Assembly: GCA_033720695.1 (NCBI GenBank)
Contig: JAWWCA010000031.1
Span: 1 to 21,100 of the forward strand
From: DATGQT01 sp033720695
Lineage (GTDB): Bacteria; Bacteroidota; Rhodothermia; Rhodothermales; Rubricoccaceae
Length of the DNA stretch: 21,100 nucleotides
Reading direction: 5' to 3'
Each line of letters starts with the position of its first letter. Positions within the stretch are counted from its first letter, which is position 1. Shown one piece after another: positions 6,645 to 13,070 of this stretch. The notes beneath the pieces were generated by a model. That model had not been told where the DNA came from. It saw nothing but the letters and a program-made list of their open reading frames with translations, and did no database searches. A program made the position numbers and the translations under genes.

Positions 6645-6669
6645 GAGGCCGACCCCAGGGGCCGGCCTC
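6645..6669 (-). promoter_or_regulatory. Near-perfect 25-base hairpin between the two tRNAs
   Basis: On the minus strand GAGGCCGGCCCC and GGGGTCGGCCTC flank a single T. All twelve positions pair, one of them as a G-U wobble; in practice this is an 11-bp stem with a CTG loop. On the plus strand the same position would be an A-C mismatch, so pairing favours the tRNA-transcript strand. There is no T-run, and tRNA-Val starts 10 bases later. A role in processing of the dicistronic precursor, or as an attenuator, is more likely than simple termination. Confidence 0.6.
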
Positions 6670-6672
6670 GTG

Positions 6673-6745
6673 AGCGGGAAACGGGACTCGAACCCGCGAC
6701 CCTCAGCTTGGGAAGCTGATGCTCTACCAACTGAGCTATTCCCGC
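6673..6745 (-). tRNA. tRNA-Gly (anticodon CCC)
   Basis: The minus strand folds as acceptor GCGGGAA/TTCCCGC with discriminator T (usual for bacterial tRNA-Gly), D-arm GCTC...GAGC, anticodon stem TCAGC/GCTGA with loop TTCCCAA, and T-arm GCGGG-TTCGAGT-CCCGT. The anticodon CCC reads GGG codons, which suits a high-GC genome. The CCA end is not encoded. It is the first gene after the promoter at 6756-6787. Confidence 0.97.
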
Positions 6746-6755
6746 AGCGGGGCCG

Positions 6756-6787
6756 AAAACTTACGGGGCTGCGCCGCCGGAAGTCAA
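6756..6787 (-). promoter_or_regulatory. Promoter of the tRNA-Gly/tRNA-Val transcript
   Basis: The minus strand reads TTGACT (6782-6787), an 18-base spacer, then TAAGTTTT (6756-6763). The downstream box matches the Bacteroidota -7 element TAnnTTTG except for the last base. The predicted transcript start is only a few bases above the tRNA-Gly 5' end at 6745, as expected for a stable RNA. It is divergent from rpmH. Confidence 0.65.
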
Positions 6788-6830
6788 GCTGAGTTCATGA
6801 AGAGTCGGGGGGCGGCGCGGCCCCGCGCCG

Positions 6831-6837
6831 TATCTTG
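6831..6837 (+). promoter_or_regulatory. Possible promoter -7 box for rpmH
   Basis: TATCTTG is similar to TAnnTTTG and sits in a GCCG context like the TATCCTTA site before the NFACT-R gene. No convincing -33 box is visible in the GC-rich sequence above it. If real, it would give rpmH a leader of roughly 90 bases. Low confidence. Confidence 0.3.
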
Positions 6838-6848
6838 CTCCGTTCGTC

Positions 6849-6891
6849 GCCGCCCGCCCGGCCCGCAGCCCCGCGGCCGTGTTCGGGCGGC
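6849..6891 (+). promoter_or_regulatory. Structured leader hairpin upstream of rpmH
   Basis: GCCGCCCG (6849-6856) and CGGGCGGC (6884-6891) form a perfect 8-bp stem. The 27-base interior holds a further CCGC/GCGG pair (6863-6866 and 6873-6876) with an AGCCCC loop. It ends 40 bases before the rpmH ATG. In this GC-rich DNA short stems are common, so its regulatory value is uncertain. Confidence 0.35.
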
Positions 6892-6931
6892 CTCTCTGTG
6901 GAGTACGAGCCCCGAACCCTCCCCCAGACCG

Positions 6932-7087
6932 ATGAAGCGCACCTACCAACCCAGCCGCCGCAAGCGCGCCAACAAGCACGGCTTCCGCTCGCGCATGGCG
7001 ACGAAGAACGGCCGCTGCGTCGTCAAGCGCCGCCGCAGCAAGGGCCGCCACCGCCTCACCATCAGCGACGCGAAGCCCGGCAAGTGA
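6932..7087 (+). CDS. rpmH: 50S ribosomal protein L34
   Basis: This 51-residue, Arg/Lys-rich protein of the large ribosomal subunit begins MKRTYQPSRRKRANKHGFRS and continues RMATKNGR and RRRSKGRHRLTIS, the invariant L34 pattern. The ATG is set by the conserved N-terminus; the upstream open frame is not L34-like. It is 31 bases before rnpA, the partner found next to rpmH in most bacteria. The short C-terminal extension DAKPGK is slightly longer than in the 44-46-residue proteobacterial forms, which is common outside that phylum. A strong palindrome follows the stop. Confidence 0.97.
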   Translation: MKRTYQPSRRKRANKHGFRSRMATKNGRCVVKRRRSKGRHRLTISDAKPGK

Positions 7088-7089
7088 CC

Positions 7090-7107
7090 CGCGCCCGGCC
7101 GGGCGCG
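7090..7107 (+). promoter_or_regulatory. Perfect 18-base palindrome between rpmH and rnpA
   Basis: CGCGCCCGG followed directly by CCGGGCGCG is perfectly self-complementary. As RNA it can form a 7-bp all-GC stem with a GGCC tetraloop. It starts two bases after the rpmH stop and ends one base before the rnpA Shine-Dalgarno GGAGG (7109-7113). It could partly terminate or stabilise the L34 message or limit rnpA translation. There is no T-run. Confidence 0.5.
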
Positions 7108-7118
7108 CGGAGGCCGCT

Positions 7119-7550
7119 GTGCCCGAGCGCCGCAACACGTACCCCCGCGCGCATCGCCTCAAGCGCCGCCGCCTCATCCGGCCCCTCTTCGAGCGTGGCC
7201 GCAGCGACGTCGGACGGGTGAGCGAGGGCGTTGTCCAGATCCGGTACCGGGTCGTGCCGCGCGCGGAGACCGGGATCGGCGCCCCCATCCAGGTCGGCTT
7301 CGCACCCGGGCGGCGCGCCCGGACGAGCGTGGGCCGGACCCGGCTCCGCCGCCTCATGCGCGAGACCTACCGGCTCCACCAGCACGGCCTCCGAGACCTC
7401 TTCGGCGGGCGCGCCGACACGCTCACGGCCATGGTCCTCTTCCGAGGCCGCGAAGCGTCGGCCGCCGAGGACCTCCGCCGCGACCTCCCCGAAGCGCTCC
7501 GCCGCCTCGAAGACCGCCTCCGCGGCGAGGGCCTCCCGCCCGCCGCGTGA
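7119..7550 (+). CDS. rnpA: Ribonuclease P protein component
   Basis: RnpA binds the RNase P RNA and helps it cleave 5' leaders from pre-tRNAs. The 143-residue basic protein has the N-terminal HRLKRRRLIRPLFERGR helix/strand and the RNR-box region SVGRTRLRRLMRETYRLHQ. The Asn of the usual RNR is replaced by Thr (RTR), with the flanking arginines kept. The GTG start is supported by a GGAGG Shine-Dalgarno five bases upstream, one of the clearest ribosome sites in this window. It follows rpmH and precedes yidC by 67 bases. The yidD gene often found here is absent. Confidence 0.92.
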   Translation: MPERRNTYPRAHRLKRRRLIRPLFERGRSDVGRVSEGVVQIRYRVVPRAETGIGAPIQVGFAPGRRARTSVGRTRLRRLMRETYRLHQHGLRDLFGGRADTLTAMVLFRGREASAAEDLRRDLPEALRRLEDRLRGEGLPPAA

Positions 7551-7617
7551 ACCCTCCGCGCGGACCGAACCCTGCGCCCGACGCGCCCGTACCGCCCGAC
7601 GCCTCAGCCCCAACGAC

Positions 7618-9465
7618 GTGGAATCCCAGGGCCCCGACCGCAGCACCCTCATCGGCATCCTGCTGATCTCGCTCATCCTGGGCGTGTGGATGGTCTTCTT
7701 CGCGCCCCGGCCCGAGCCGCCGCTGATGCAGGAGGAGGCCCCGCCCGGGGCCGACGAGGTGCCGGAGATCGAGGCGCCGGACGACCAGGGCGCCCTCCTC
7801 GCCCCCACCGATTCGTCCTTCGCGGCCGCCGTGCAGGGCGAGGACCGCGAGATCGTCGTCGAGACGGACCGGTTCCGCGCCACGTTCTCGACGCACGGGG
7901 GCACGCTGGAGTCCATGCAGCTCCTCGGCTACACCGTCGCGGGGAGCGACGAGCCGGTCCAGCTCGTCAGCAACGACGCCGGCGCGCTCGCCCTCCTCTT
8001 CAACCCCCCGCAGGGGCGCCTCGTCGACACCCGGACGCTCTACTTCCGGCCCGTCGTGGACGGCGCCGTCTTCGAGGGCGACGTGTTCGCGGTGCCGGAG
8101 GAGGCCGAGGCGCCCGTCGAGCTGGCCTTCGAGGCCCCGGTGGGGGAGGGGGCCCTCCGGTTCGTCTACGGCTTCCTCCCCGACTCCTACGAGGTGACGT
8201 TCCGCGTCGAGACGCCGGGGACGAACGTGCTCACGCAGTCGGGCGGCTATGAGGTGATCTGGGACGGCGCGCTCCCGCTCGCCGAGAACAACCCGCAGGA
8301 GGAGGTGGCGCAGTCGGGCGCGTTCGTGCACTGGGGCGGCGACACCGACGTGATCCGGCTGAAGGAGCCAGGCGAGGCCGAGCCCTTCCTCGCCGCCGGC
8401 AACGTGGACTGGGTGGCGGTCAAGACCAAGTTCTTCGCCGCCGTGCTCATCCCGGAGGAGCCGACGGCCGGGGCCGAGCTCGAGGGGCGCCAGATCGGGA
8501 CGACCGACAACCTCGACGCGTTCGCGCAGGACTACACCGTCCGCCTCGACATGCCGCGGCCGGAGGCGACGGAGGCCTCCAACTTCCGGCTCTACCTCGG
8601 CCCGATGGAGCTCCGGCGCCTCGCCGCCTACGACCTCGGCCTCTACCAGATGGTGGACTTCGGGGCCTTCCTCGGCTGGATGATCCGGCCCATCGCGCAG
8701 TACTTCATCGCGCCGTCGTTCGCGCTGCTCTCCACGTTCCTGCCCAACTACGGCCTCGTCATCATCCTCTTCGCCCTCTTCATCAAGCTGCTGCTGTGGC
8801 CGCTGACGAAGTCGAGCTACACGAGCATGGCGCGGATGCGCGAGCTCCAGCCGAAGATGGAGGCGATCAAGGAGAAGCACGGCGACGACCCGCAGAAGCA
8901 GCAGGAGGCCATGATGAAGATGTACCGGGAGGCCGGCGTCAACCCGCTCGGCGGGTGCCTCCCGATGCTGCTCCAGTACCCCATCCTCATCGCGATGTGG
9001 CGGTTTTTCCAGAGCACGCTCGTCCTCCGCCAGGAGGGCTTCCTCTGGGCCGCCGACCTCTCCGCGCCCGACCCCATCCTCCACCTCCCCTTCTCGCTCC
9101 CGCTCTACGGCGACTTCGTGGCCGGCTTCACGCTCCTGATGGGGCTGGCCATGATCGTGCAGATCAAGGTGGGCAGCCCCGCCGGGACGTCGGTCTCGGG
9201 GCAGCAGAAGGTGATGATGTACGTGCTGCCGGGCTTCTTCTTCCTCTTCTTCAACCGCTTCCCCTCGGGCCTCAGCCTCTACTACCTCGCCTTCAACATC
9301 TTCACGATCGCGCAGCAGCGGCTGATCAACAAGAAGCTGCATGCCGAGGACCCGCAGGGCGTGGCCGAGGCGAAGGTGAAGCGCGAGAAGGTGAAGCCGG
9401 CCGGCCGGAACGGCCGCCCCGCCACGAACGGGCAGCCTAAGCGGAAGAAGCCGGCCAAGCGGTAG
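7618..9465 (+). CDS. yidC: Membrane protein insertase YidC (60 kDa inner-membrane protein)
   Basis: YidC inserts and folds inner-membrane proteins, alone or with SecYEG. The 615-residue protein has an N-terminal membrane segment (about 9-29), a large periplasmic P1 beta domain (about 60-350), and the conserved C-terminal insertase core with five hydrophobic helices. Core motifs include PNYGLVIILFALFIKLLLWP, LTKSSYTSMARMRELQPKM, the coiled hairpin with KQQEAMMKMYREAGVNPLGG, and NRFPSGLSLYYL. The groove arginine of E. coli (R366) corresponds to K390. The tail is Lys/Arg-rich and may bind ribosomes. The GTG at 7618 is chosen because it places the first membrane helix nine residues in; upstream codons are Arg/Ala/Pro-rich with no signal. 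No Shine-Dalgarno is obvious. Confidence 0.95.
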   Translation: MESQGPDRSTLIGILLISLILGVWMVFFAPRPEPPLMQEEAPPGADEVPEIEAPDDQGALLAPTDSSFAAAVQGEDREIVVETDRFRATFSTHGGTLESMQLLGYTVAGSDEPVQLVSNDAGALALLFNPPQGRLVDTRTLYFRPVVDGAVFEGDVFAVPEEAEAPVELAFEAPVGEGALRFVYGFLPDSYEVTFRVETPGTNVLTQSGGYEVIWDGALPLAENNPQEEVAQSGAFVHWGGDTDVIRLKEPGEAEPFLAAGNVDWVAVKTKFFAAVLIPEEPTAGAELEGRQIGTTDNLDAFAQDYTVRLDMPRPEATEASNFRLYLGPMELRRLAAYDLGLYQMVDFGAFLGWMIRPIAQYFIAPSFALLSTFLPNYGLVIILFALFIKLLLWPLTKSSYTSMARMRELQPKMEAIKEKHGDDPQKQQEAMMKMYREAGVNPLGGCLPMLLQYPILIAMWRFFQSTLVLRQEGFLWAADLSAPDPILHLPFSLPLYGDFVAGFTLLMGLAMIVQIKVGSPAGTSVSGQQKVMMYVLPGFFFLFFNRFPSGLSLYYLAFNIFTIAQQRLINKKLHAEDPQGVAEAKVKREKVKPAGRNGRPATNGQPKRKKPAKR

Positions 9466-9497
9466 CGCCGCCGGCGATCCGGATCCCGTAGAATCCT

Positions 9498-9525
9498 GTA
9501 GGGGCGCGGCGTGCTGTGCCCCTGC
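9498..9525. repeat. Hairpin repeat-like element between yidC and mnmE
   Basis: GTAGGGGC (9498-9505) pairs with GCCCCTGC (9518-9525), and the inner GCGG/CTGT can extend the stem in RNA to 12 bp with three G-U pairs and a CGTG loop. It begins 33 bases after the yidC stop and ends 13 bases before the mnmE ATG. The TAGGGGCGCGGC...GCCCCT pattern resembles dispersed hairpin repeats in other bacterial genomes. There is no T-run. It may protect the yidC mRNA end or lower readthrough into mnmE. Confidence 0.55.
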
Positions 9526-9538
9526 GTGTGTCGAGACG

Positions 9539-10927
9539 ATGCTCTCCACCGACACGACCGCCACCGATACGATCGCGGCGCTCGCCACGGCACGGGGACA
9601 GGCGGCCCTCGCCATCGTCCGCGTTTCGGGGCCGGAGGCGGTGCGGGTCGTGGCGTCGCGGTTCTCGAACCCGGCGCTCGCGGAGGCCGCGTCCCACACG
9701 GCCCACGTCGGCTACCTCCTCGGCGCCGACGGAGCGCGGCTCGATCAGGTCGTCGTGACGCTCTTCCGGGGGCCGCACTCGGCCACGGGCGAGGACGTCG
9801 TCGAGGTGACATGCCACGGCGGAGCCGTGGCGCCGCAGCTCGTCCTCCGCAGCCTCCTCGACGCGGGCGCGCGCCTCGCCACGCCGGGCGCGTTCACGCA
9901 GCGCGCCTTCCTCAACGGCAAGCTCGACCTCGCGCAGGCCGAGGCCGTCGCCGACCTCATCCACGCGCAGGCGGGGCTGGCCCACCGCGCCGCCCTCGGC
10001 CACCTCCAGGGCCGCCTCTCCGACCTCGTGGAGGACGTGCGCCAGCGCCTCGTGCAGACCGCGGCGCTCGTCGAACTGGAGCTCGACTTCGCCGAGGAGG
10101 ACGTCGAGCTCGCCGAGCGCGACGCGCTGCGGCAGCTCCTCGCCGACGCCGACCGGCTGCTCGCCGATCTCCTCGACACGGCCCGGCTCGGCGCCCTCGC
10201 CCGGGACGGCGTCCGCGTCGTCCTCGGCGGGCGGCCGAACGCGGGCAAGAGCACGCTCCTCAACGCCCTCGTCGAGCGCGACCGCGCGATCGTCTCCGAC
10301 ACGCCGGGCACCACGCGCGACGCCGTCGAGGCCGAGCAGGAGATGGGCGGGCTGCTCGTCCGGTTCGTGGACACCGCCGGCCTCCGCGACACCGCCGACC
10401 CCATCGAGGCCGAGGGCGTTCGCCGCACGCACGCCGCCCTCGCCACCGCCGACGCGCTCGTGTACGTCTACGACACGACGGTGGGGCTCGACCGGGAGGA
10501 GGAGGCGTTCCTGGAGGGCCTTCCGACGGTCCACCCCTCGCTTCCCGTGCTGCGCGTGGCGAACAAGGTGGACCTGCTGCCCGACGGGGCCGAGAAGGAT
10601 GGTGCCTTCGTCCTCTCCGCCCGCGCGGCACTCGACGACCCCGGCGTGCTCGACGGGCTCCGCCGCGCCCTCCTCGACGCGGTCGCCACCGGGCTGTCCG
10701 ATGCGGAGGCCTCGGCGCTCGTCGTCAACGAGCGGCACCGGCAGCACCTCGGACGGGCCCGCGAGGCGGTGCACCGGGCGCAGGCGGCGCTCCGGCGGGG
10801 CTCCGGCGGCGACACGCTCGCGCTCGACCTCCGCGCCGCCCTCCACGAGCTCGGCGCCGTCACCGGTGCCGTGACCAACGAGGACGTGCTGGATGCGATC
10901 TTCTCCCAGTTCTGCATCGGGAAGTGA
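9539..10927 (+). CDS. mnmE: tRNA-5-carboxymethylaminomethyl-2-thiouridine GTPase MnmE
   Basis: MnmE is a GTPase that with MnmG adds the cmnm5 group to U34 of certain tRNAs, using a folate C1 unit. The 462-residue protein has the N-terminal formyl-THF-binding domain (DTIAALATARGQAALAIVRVS), a helical domain, and an inserted G domain with GRPNAGKST (231-239), GTTRD, DTAGLR and NKVD. It ends with the catalytic-Cys signature FSQFCIGK. The length is standard (about 455). The ATG at 9539 places the DTI motif ten residues in, as in homologues. It follows yidC as in many origin-region clusters, but its partner mnmG is over 2 kb away beyond two unrelated genes. Confidence 0.97.
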   Translation: MLSTDTTATDTIAALATARGQAALAIVRVSGPEAVRVVASRFSNPALAEAASHTAHVGYLLGADGARLDQVVVTLFRGPHSATGEDVVEVTCHGGAVAPQLVLRSLLDAGARLATPGAFTQRAFLNGKLDLAQAEAVADLIHAQAGLAHRAALGHLQGRLSDLVEDVRQRLVQTAALVELELDFAEEDVELAERDALRQLLADADRLLADLLDTARLGALARDGVRVVLGGRPNAGKSTLLNALVERDRAIVSDTPGTTRDAVEAEQEMGGLLVRFVDTAGLRDTADPIEAEGVRRTHAALATADALVYVYDTTVGLDREEEAFLEGLPTVHPSLPVLRVANKVDLLPDGAEKDGAFVLSARAALDDPGVLDGLRRALLDAVATGLSDAEASALVVNERHRQHLGRAREAVHRAQAALRRGSGGDTLALDLRAALHELGAVTGAVTNEDVLDAIFSQFCIGK

Positions 10928-10976
10928 GTGCGCCGACGGGCAGCACGCCTGCGGACGCGCATGACGCCCTACGACC

Positions 10977-11825
10977 ATGGCTCGATCCGCTCTCTACCGC
11001 TATGCCGCCTTCGCTTCCGATCCCACCGGGGGGAACCCTGCCGGCGTTTGGATCGGGGACGCGCTGCCGGACGCCGGCACCATGCAGCGGATCGCCGCGG
11101 AGATCGGGTTCTCCGAGACCGCCTTCGTCGCGCCCGCCGTCGGTCTCGAGCGCACCGTCCGCTACTACAGCCCTGAGGCGGAGGTCTCCTTCTGTGGCCA
11201 CGCCACGATCGCCACGGGTGTGGCGCTCGGTGAGACCGGTGGGGAGGGTCGGTACCGGCTGGCAACGGCTGTCGGGGAGGTGCCCGTCGCCGTCCACCGA
11301 CGAGACGGGCAGTGGCAGGCCGCGCTGACCTCCGTGGCGCCCCGCCATGAGGCGGCTCCGGAGGACCTCGTTGCCGAGGCCCTGGCGGCGCTGCGCTGGG
11401 AGCGGCGTGAGCTCGACGACGCCCTCCCGCCCGCTCGCGCCTACGCCGGGGCGTGGCACCTCGTACTGGCGGCCGCTACGCCCGGACGCCTGCGCGATCT
11501 GGACTACGACTTCGGAGCGCTCAAGGCGCTGATGCTCCGCGAGGGGTTGACGACGCTGCAGCTGGTGTGGCGCGAGCGCCCCGACGTGTTCCACGCGCGC
11601 AACCCCTTCCCGGTGGGCGGGGTCGTGGAGGACCCGGCCACCGGGGCCGCCGCGGCGGCCCTCGGCGGGTACCTGCGGGACGCGGGCCTGATCTCGGCTC
11701 CGGCCACGTTCGCCATCCGTCAGGGCGAGGCGATGGGCCGTCCGAGCCGCCTCGTGGTGGAGGTCCCGGTGGCCGGCGGCATCGTCGTCGCGGGCACCGC
11801 CGTGCCGATGCAACCTCCGGCGTGA
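10977..11825 (+). CDS. PhzF-family isomerase/epimerase
   Basis: The 282-residue protein has the diaminopimelate-epimerase-like double fold of the PhzF family. Visible marks are GNPAGVWIGDAL near residues 19-30, the catalytic glutamate in EIGFSETAFV (E47), YSPEAEVSFCGHATIATG, and the second-half counterpart VEDPATGAAAAALGGYL. Family members isomerise small hydroxy- or amino-acid-like compounds; only a few have known substrates (phenazine precursor in PhzF itself). No phenazine genes are nearby, so the substrate is unknown. It starts 49 bases after mnmE and ends 22 bases from the convergent FNT gene. Its third-position GC looks somewhat more relaxed than its neighbours', so it may be a later insertion between mnmE and mnmG. 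Confidence 0.9.
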   Translation: MARSALYRYAAFASDPTGGNPAGVWIGDALPDAGTMQRIAAEIGFSETAFVAPAVGLERTVRYYSPEAEVSFCGHATIATGVALGETGGEGRYRLATAVGEVPVAVHRRDGQWQAALTSVAPRHEAAPEDLVAEALAALRWERRELDDALPPARAYAGAWHLVLAAATPGRLRDLDYDFGALKALMLREGLTTLQLVWRERPDVFHARNPFPVGGVVEDPATGAAAAALGGYLRDAGLISAPATFAIRQGEAMGRPSRLVVEVPVAGGIVVAGTAVPMQPPA

Positions 11826-11847
11826 ACCCGACGCGCAGCGCCCCCGA

Positions 11848-12966
11848 TCAGGAGCGCTCGGACGGCTGGCCACGGAGATCGAGCAGCGGCTTCTTCGCCG
11901 TCATCACCGTATCGGTGGGGGTGCCGGGGCGGCGGCGCTGGCCCCAGAACCACTCGCGCCACGAGAGCCGCACCCACTCGCGGAACGTCTCCTCGCGCGT
12001 CTGGAAGTAGTTCGGCAGCGCCACGAAGAGCACGCCGCCGACGGTGTTGCCGAGCGTGACGGGCAGGAGGAAGCGCGCAGCCCCCTCGCCGAGCCCGACG
12101 CCTCCTTCGAGCACGAAGTAGAACAGCTCGCATGCCCCGATCACGCAGTGGAACAGCCCCAGGGACGGGACGAGGAACATGATGAAGTAGACGAGGAAGA
12201 CGCGGGCCACGCTGTCGCGGACGGCGTGCATGAGCCACACCATCCCTGCCACCATCCACCCGGCGATCATGCCCTTAAAGAACAGGGGCCACCACGCCAG
12301 CGCGAGCGCGTGCTCGCCGAAGCCGTAGGCCGCCTCGCGCGCCTCGGGCTCCATCACGGCCGTCTGCGAGAATAGGAGGGCGGCCACGGCCGCGCCCGCG
12401 AGGTTCGCGGCGAACACGATGCCCCAGATCTTGAGCAGCCGCGGCAGGCTCGCCAGCCGCGTCAGCACGAGCGTGACGGGCGTGAGCGTGTTCTCGGTGT
12501 AGAGCTGGTAGCGACCGAGGACGATGAACAGGAAGCCGATGGGGTAGAGGAGGTTGCCCACGAGGCCGGTGCCGTCGGCGCTCCCCACGAGCCCCGTCAT
12601 CGCGGCGCGGGCGAGGAAGGTGAGGCCGATGGAGAGGCCGGCGGCCAGCCCACTCAGGAAGAGGAGCCGCGACGAGCGGGCGAACTCCTCGTCGGCCGTC
12701 GCCATGAGGCGGTGGAAGATCTCGTCGGTCGAGAAGAGGTCGGAGACGGCCTCGCCGACCGACGGCGCGCCGCGCCGCGAGGTGTCCATCGCCTCACGGA
12801 TCTCCTCGCTCGCCTGCGACGGGCCGCTCGGCGGCGCCCCCGCGGCGCCCGGGGGCTCGACGAGGTGGGCCTCGGAACCGGGGAGGACGATCGTCGGCTC
12901 GCTGGGCTTGTCCACGGGCAGGCGCGCCGGTGCGCGGTGGGGGAGAGGGGCGCCGTTCAACTCCAT
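11848..12966 (-). CDS. Formate/nitrite transporter family (YfdC-like) channel
   Basis: The protein is an FNT-fold pentameric inner-membrane channel. From the ATG at 12966 it is 372 residues: a Pro/Ala-rich, probably disordered cytoplasmic N-terminus (1-100), then six hydrophobic segments starting at FLSGLAAGLSIGLTF (103). Family marks are GRYQLYTENTLTPV (151-164) and the central pore region with H273 in LGLFHCVIGACELFYF. The YTENT form is closer to E. coli YfdC than to FocA (FTGN). The substrate is unknown; small weak acids are known for the family. A GTG at 12996 would add ten residues. A Met at residue 60 would give 313, nearer YfdC's length, so the start is uncertain. It is divergent from mnmG and convergent with the phzF-like gene. 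Confidence 0.88.
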   Translation of the reverse strand: MELNGAPLPHRAPARLPVDKPSEPTIVLPGSEAHLVEPPGAAGAPPSGPSQASEEIREAMDTSRRGAPSVGEAVSDLFSTDEIFHRLMATADEEFARSSRLLFLSGLAAGLSIGLTFLARAAMTGLVGSADGTGLVGNLLYPIGFLFIVLGRYQLYTENTLTPVTLVLTRLASLPRLLKIWGIVFAANLAGAAVAALLFSQTAVMEPEAREAAYGFGEHALALAWWPLFFKGMIAGWMVAGMVWLMHAVRDSVARVFLVYFIMFLVPSLGLFHCVIGACELFYFVLEGGVGLGEGAARFLLPVTLGNTVGGVLFVALPNYFQTREETFREWVRLSWREWFWGQRRRPGTPTDTVMTAKKPLLDLRGQPSERS

Positions 12967-13021
12967 CCGGGGGTCAGGTTTCCCCGCCGGCGCCACCGAA
13001 TTGGGCCGTTCTTAAGCCACC

Positions 13022-13052
13022 GATGCCGCGGGCCGGCGTACTCTCCGGCATC
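13022..13052 (+). promoter_or_regulatory. Hairpin in the mnmG leader
   Basis: GATGCCG (13022-13028) and CGGCATC (13046-13052) form a perfect 7-bp stem with a 17-base loop. It sits in the 104-base divergent region between the FNT gene and mnmG, ending 18 bases above the chosen mnmG ATG. An alternative in-frame ATG (13023) lies inside the left arm, which makes that start less attractive. Its function is unknown. Confidence 0.35.
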
Positions 13053-13070
13053 AACGGCCCCCCGTCCTCC

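Noticed and set aside
6561..6745. tRNA genes as an integration site for a mobile element
   Set aside because: No integrase, no partial tRNA copy and no flanking direct repeat are visible in the window.
6897..6905. TGTGGAGTA upstream of rpmH as a DnaA box
   Set aside because: Two mismatches to TGTGGATAA, no second box, no AT-rich stretch and no dnaA nearby. An origin is not supported here.
7423..9699. 758-codon open frame antisense to yidC
   Set aside because: Low-complexity shadow with no domain; yidC on the plus strand has full family motifs.
9511..11328. 605-codon plus-strand frame across mnmE and the start of the phzF-like gene
   Set aside because: Arg/Pro/Ala-rich out-of-frame shadow crossing two real genes.
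12966..12996. GTG at 12996 as the start of the FNT channel gene
   Set aside because: Ten extra residues show no conserved feature and an ATG follows at 12966; kept only as an alternative.
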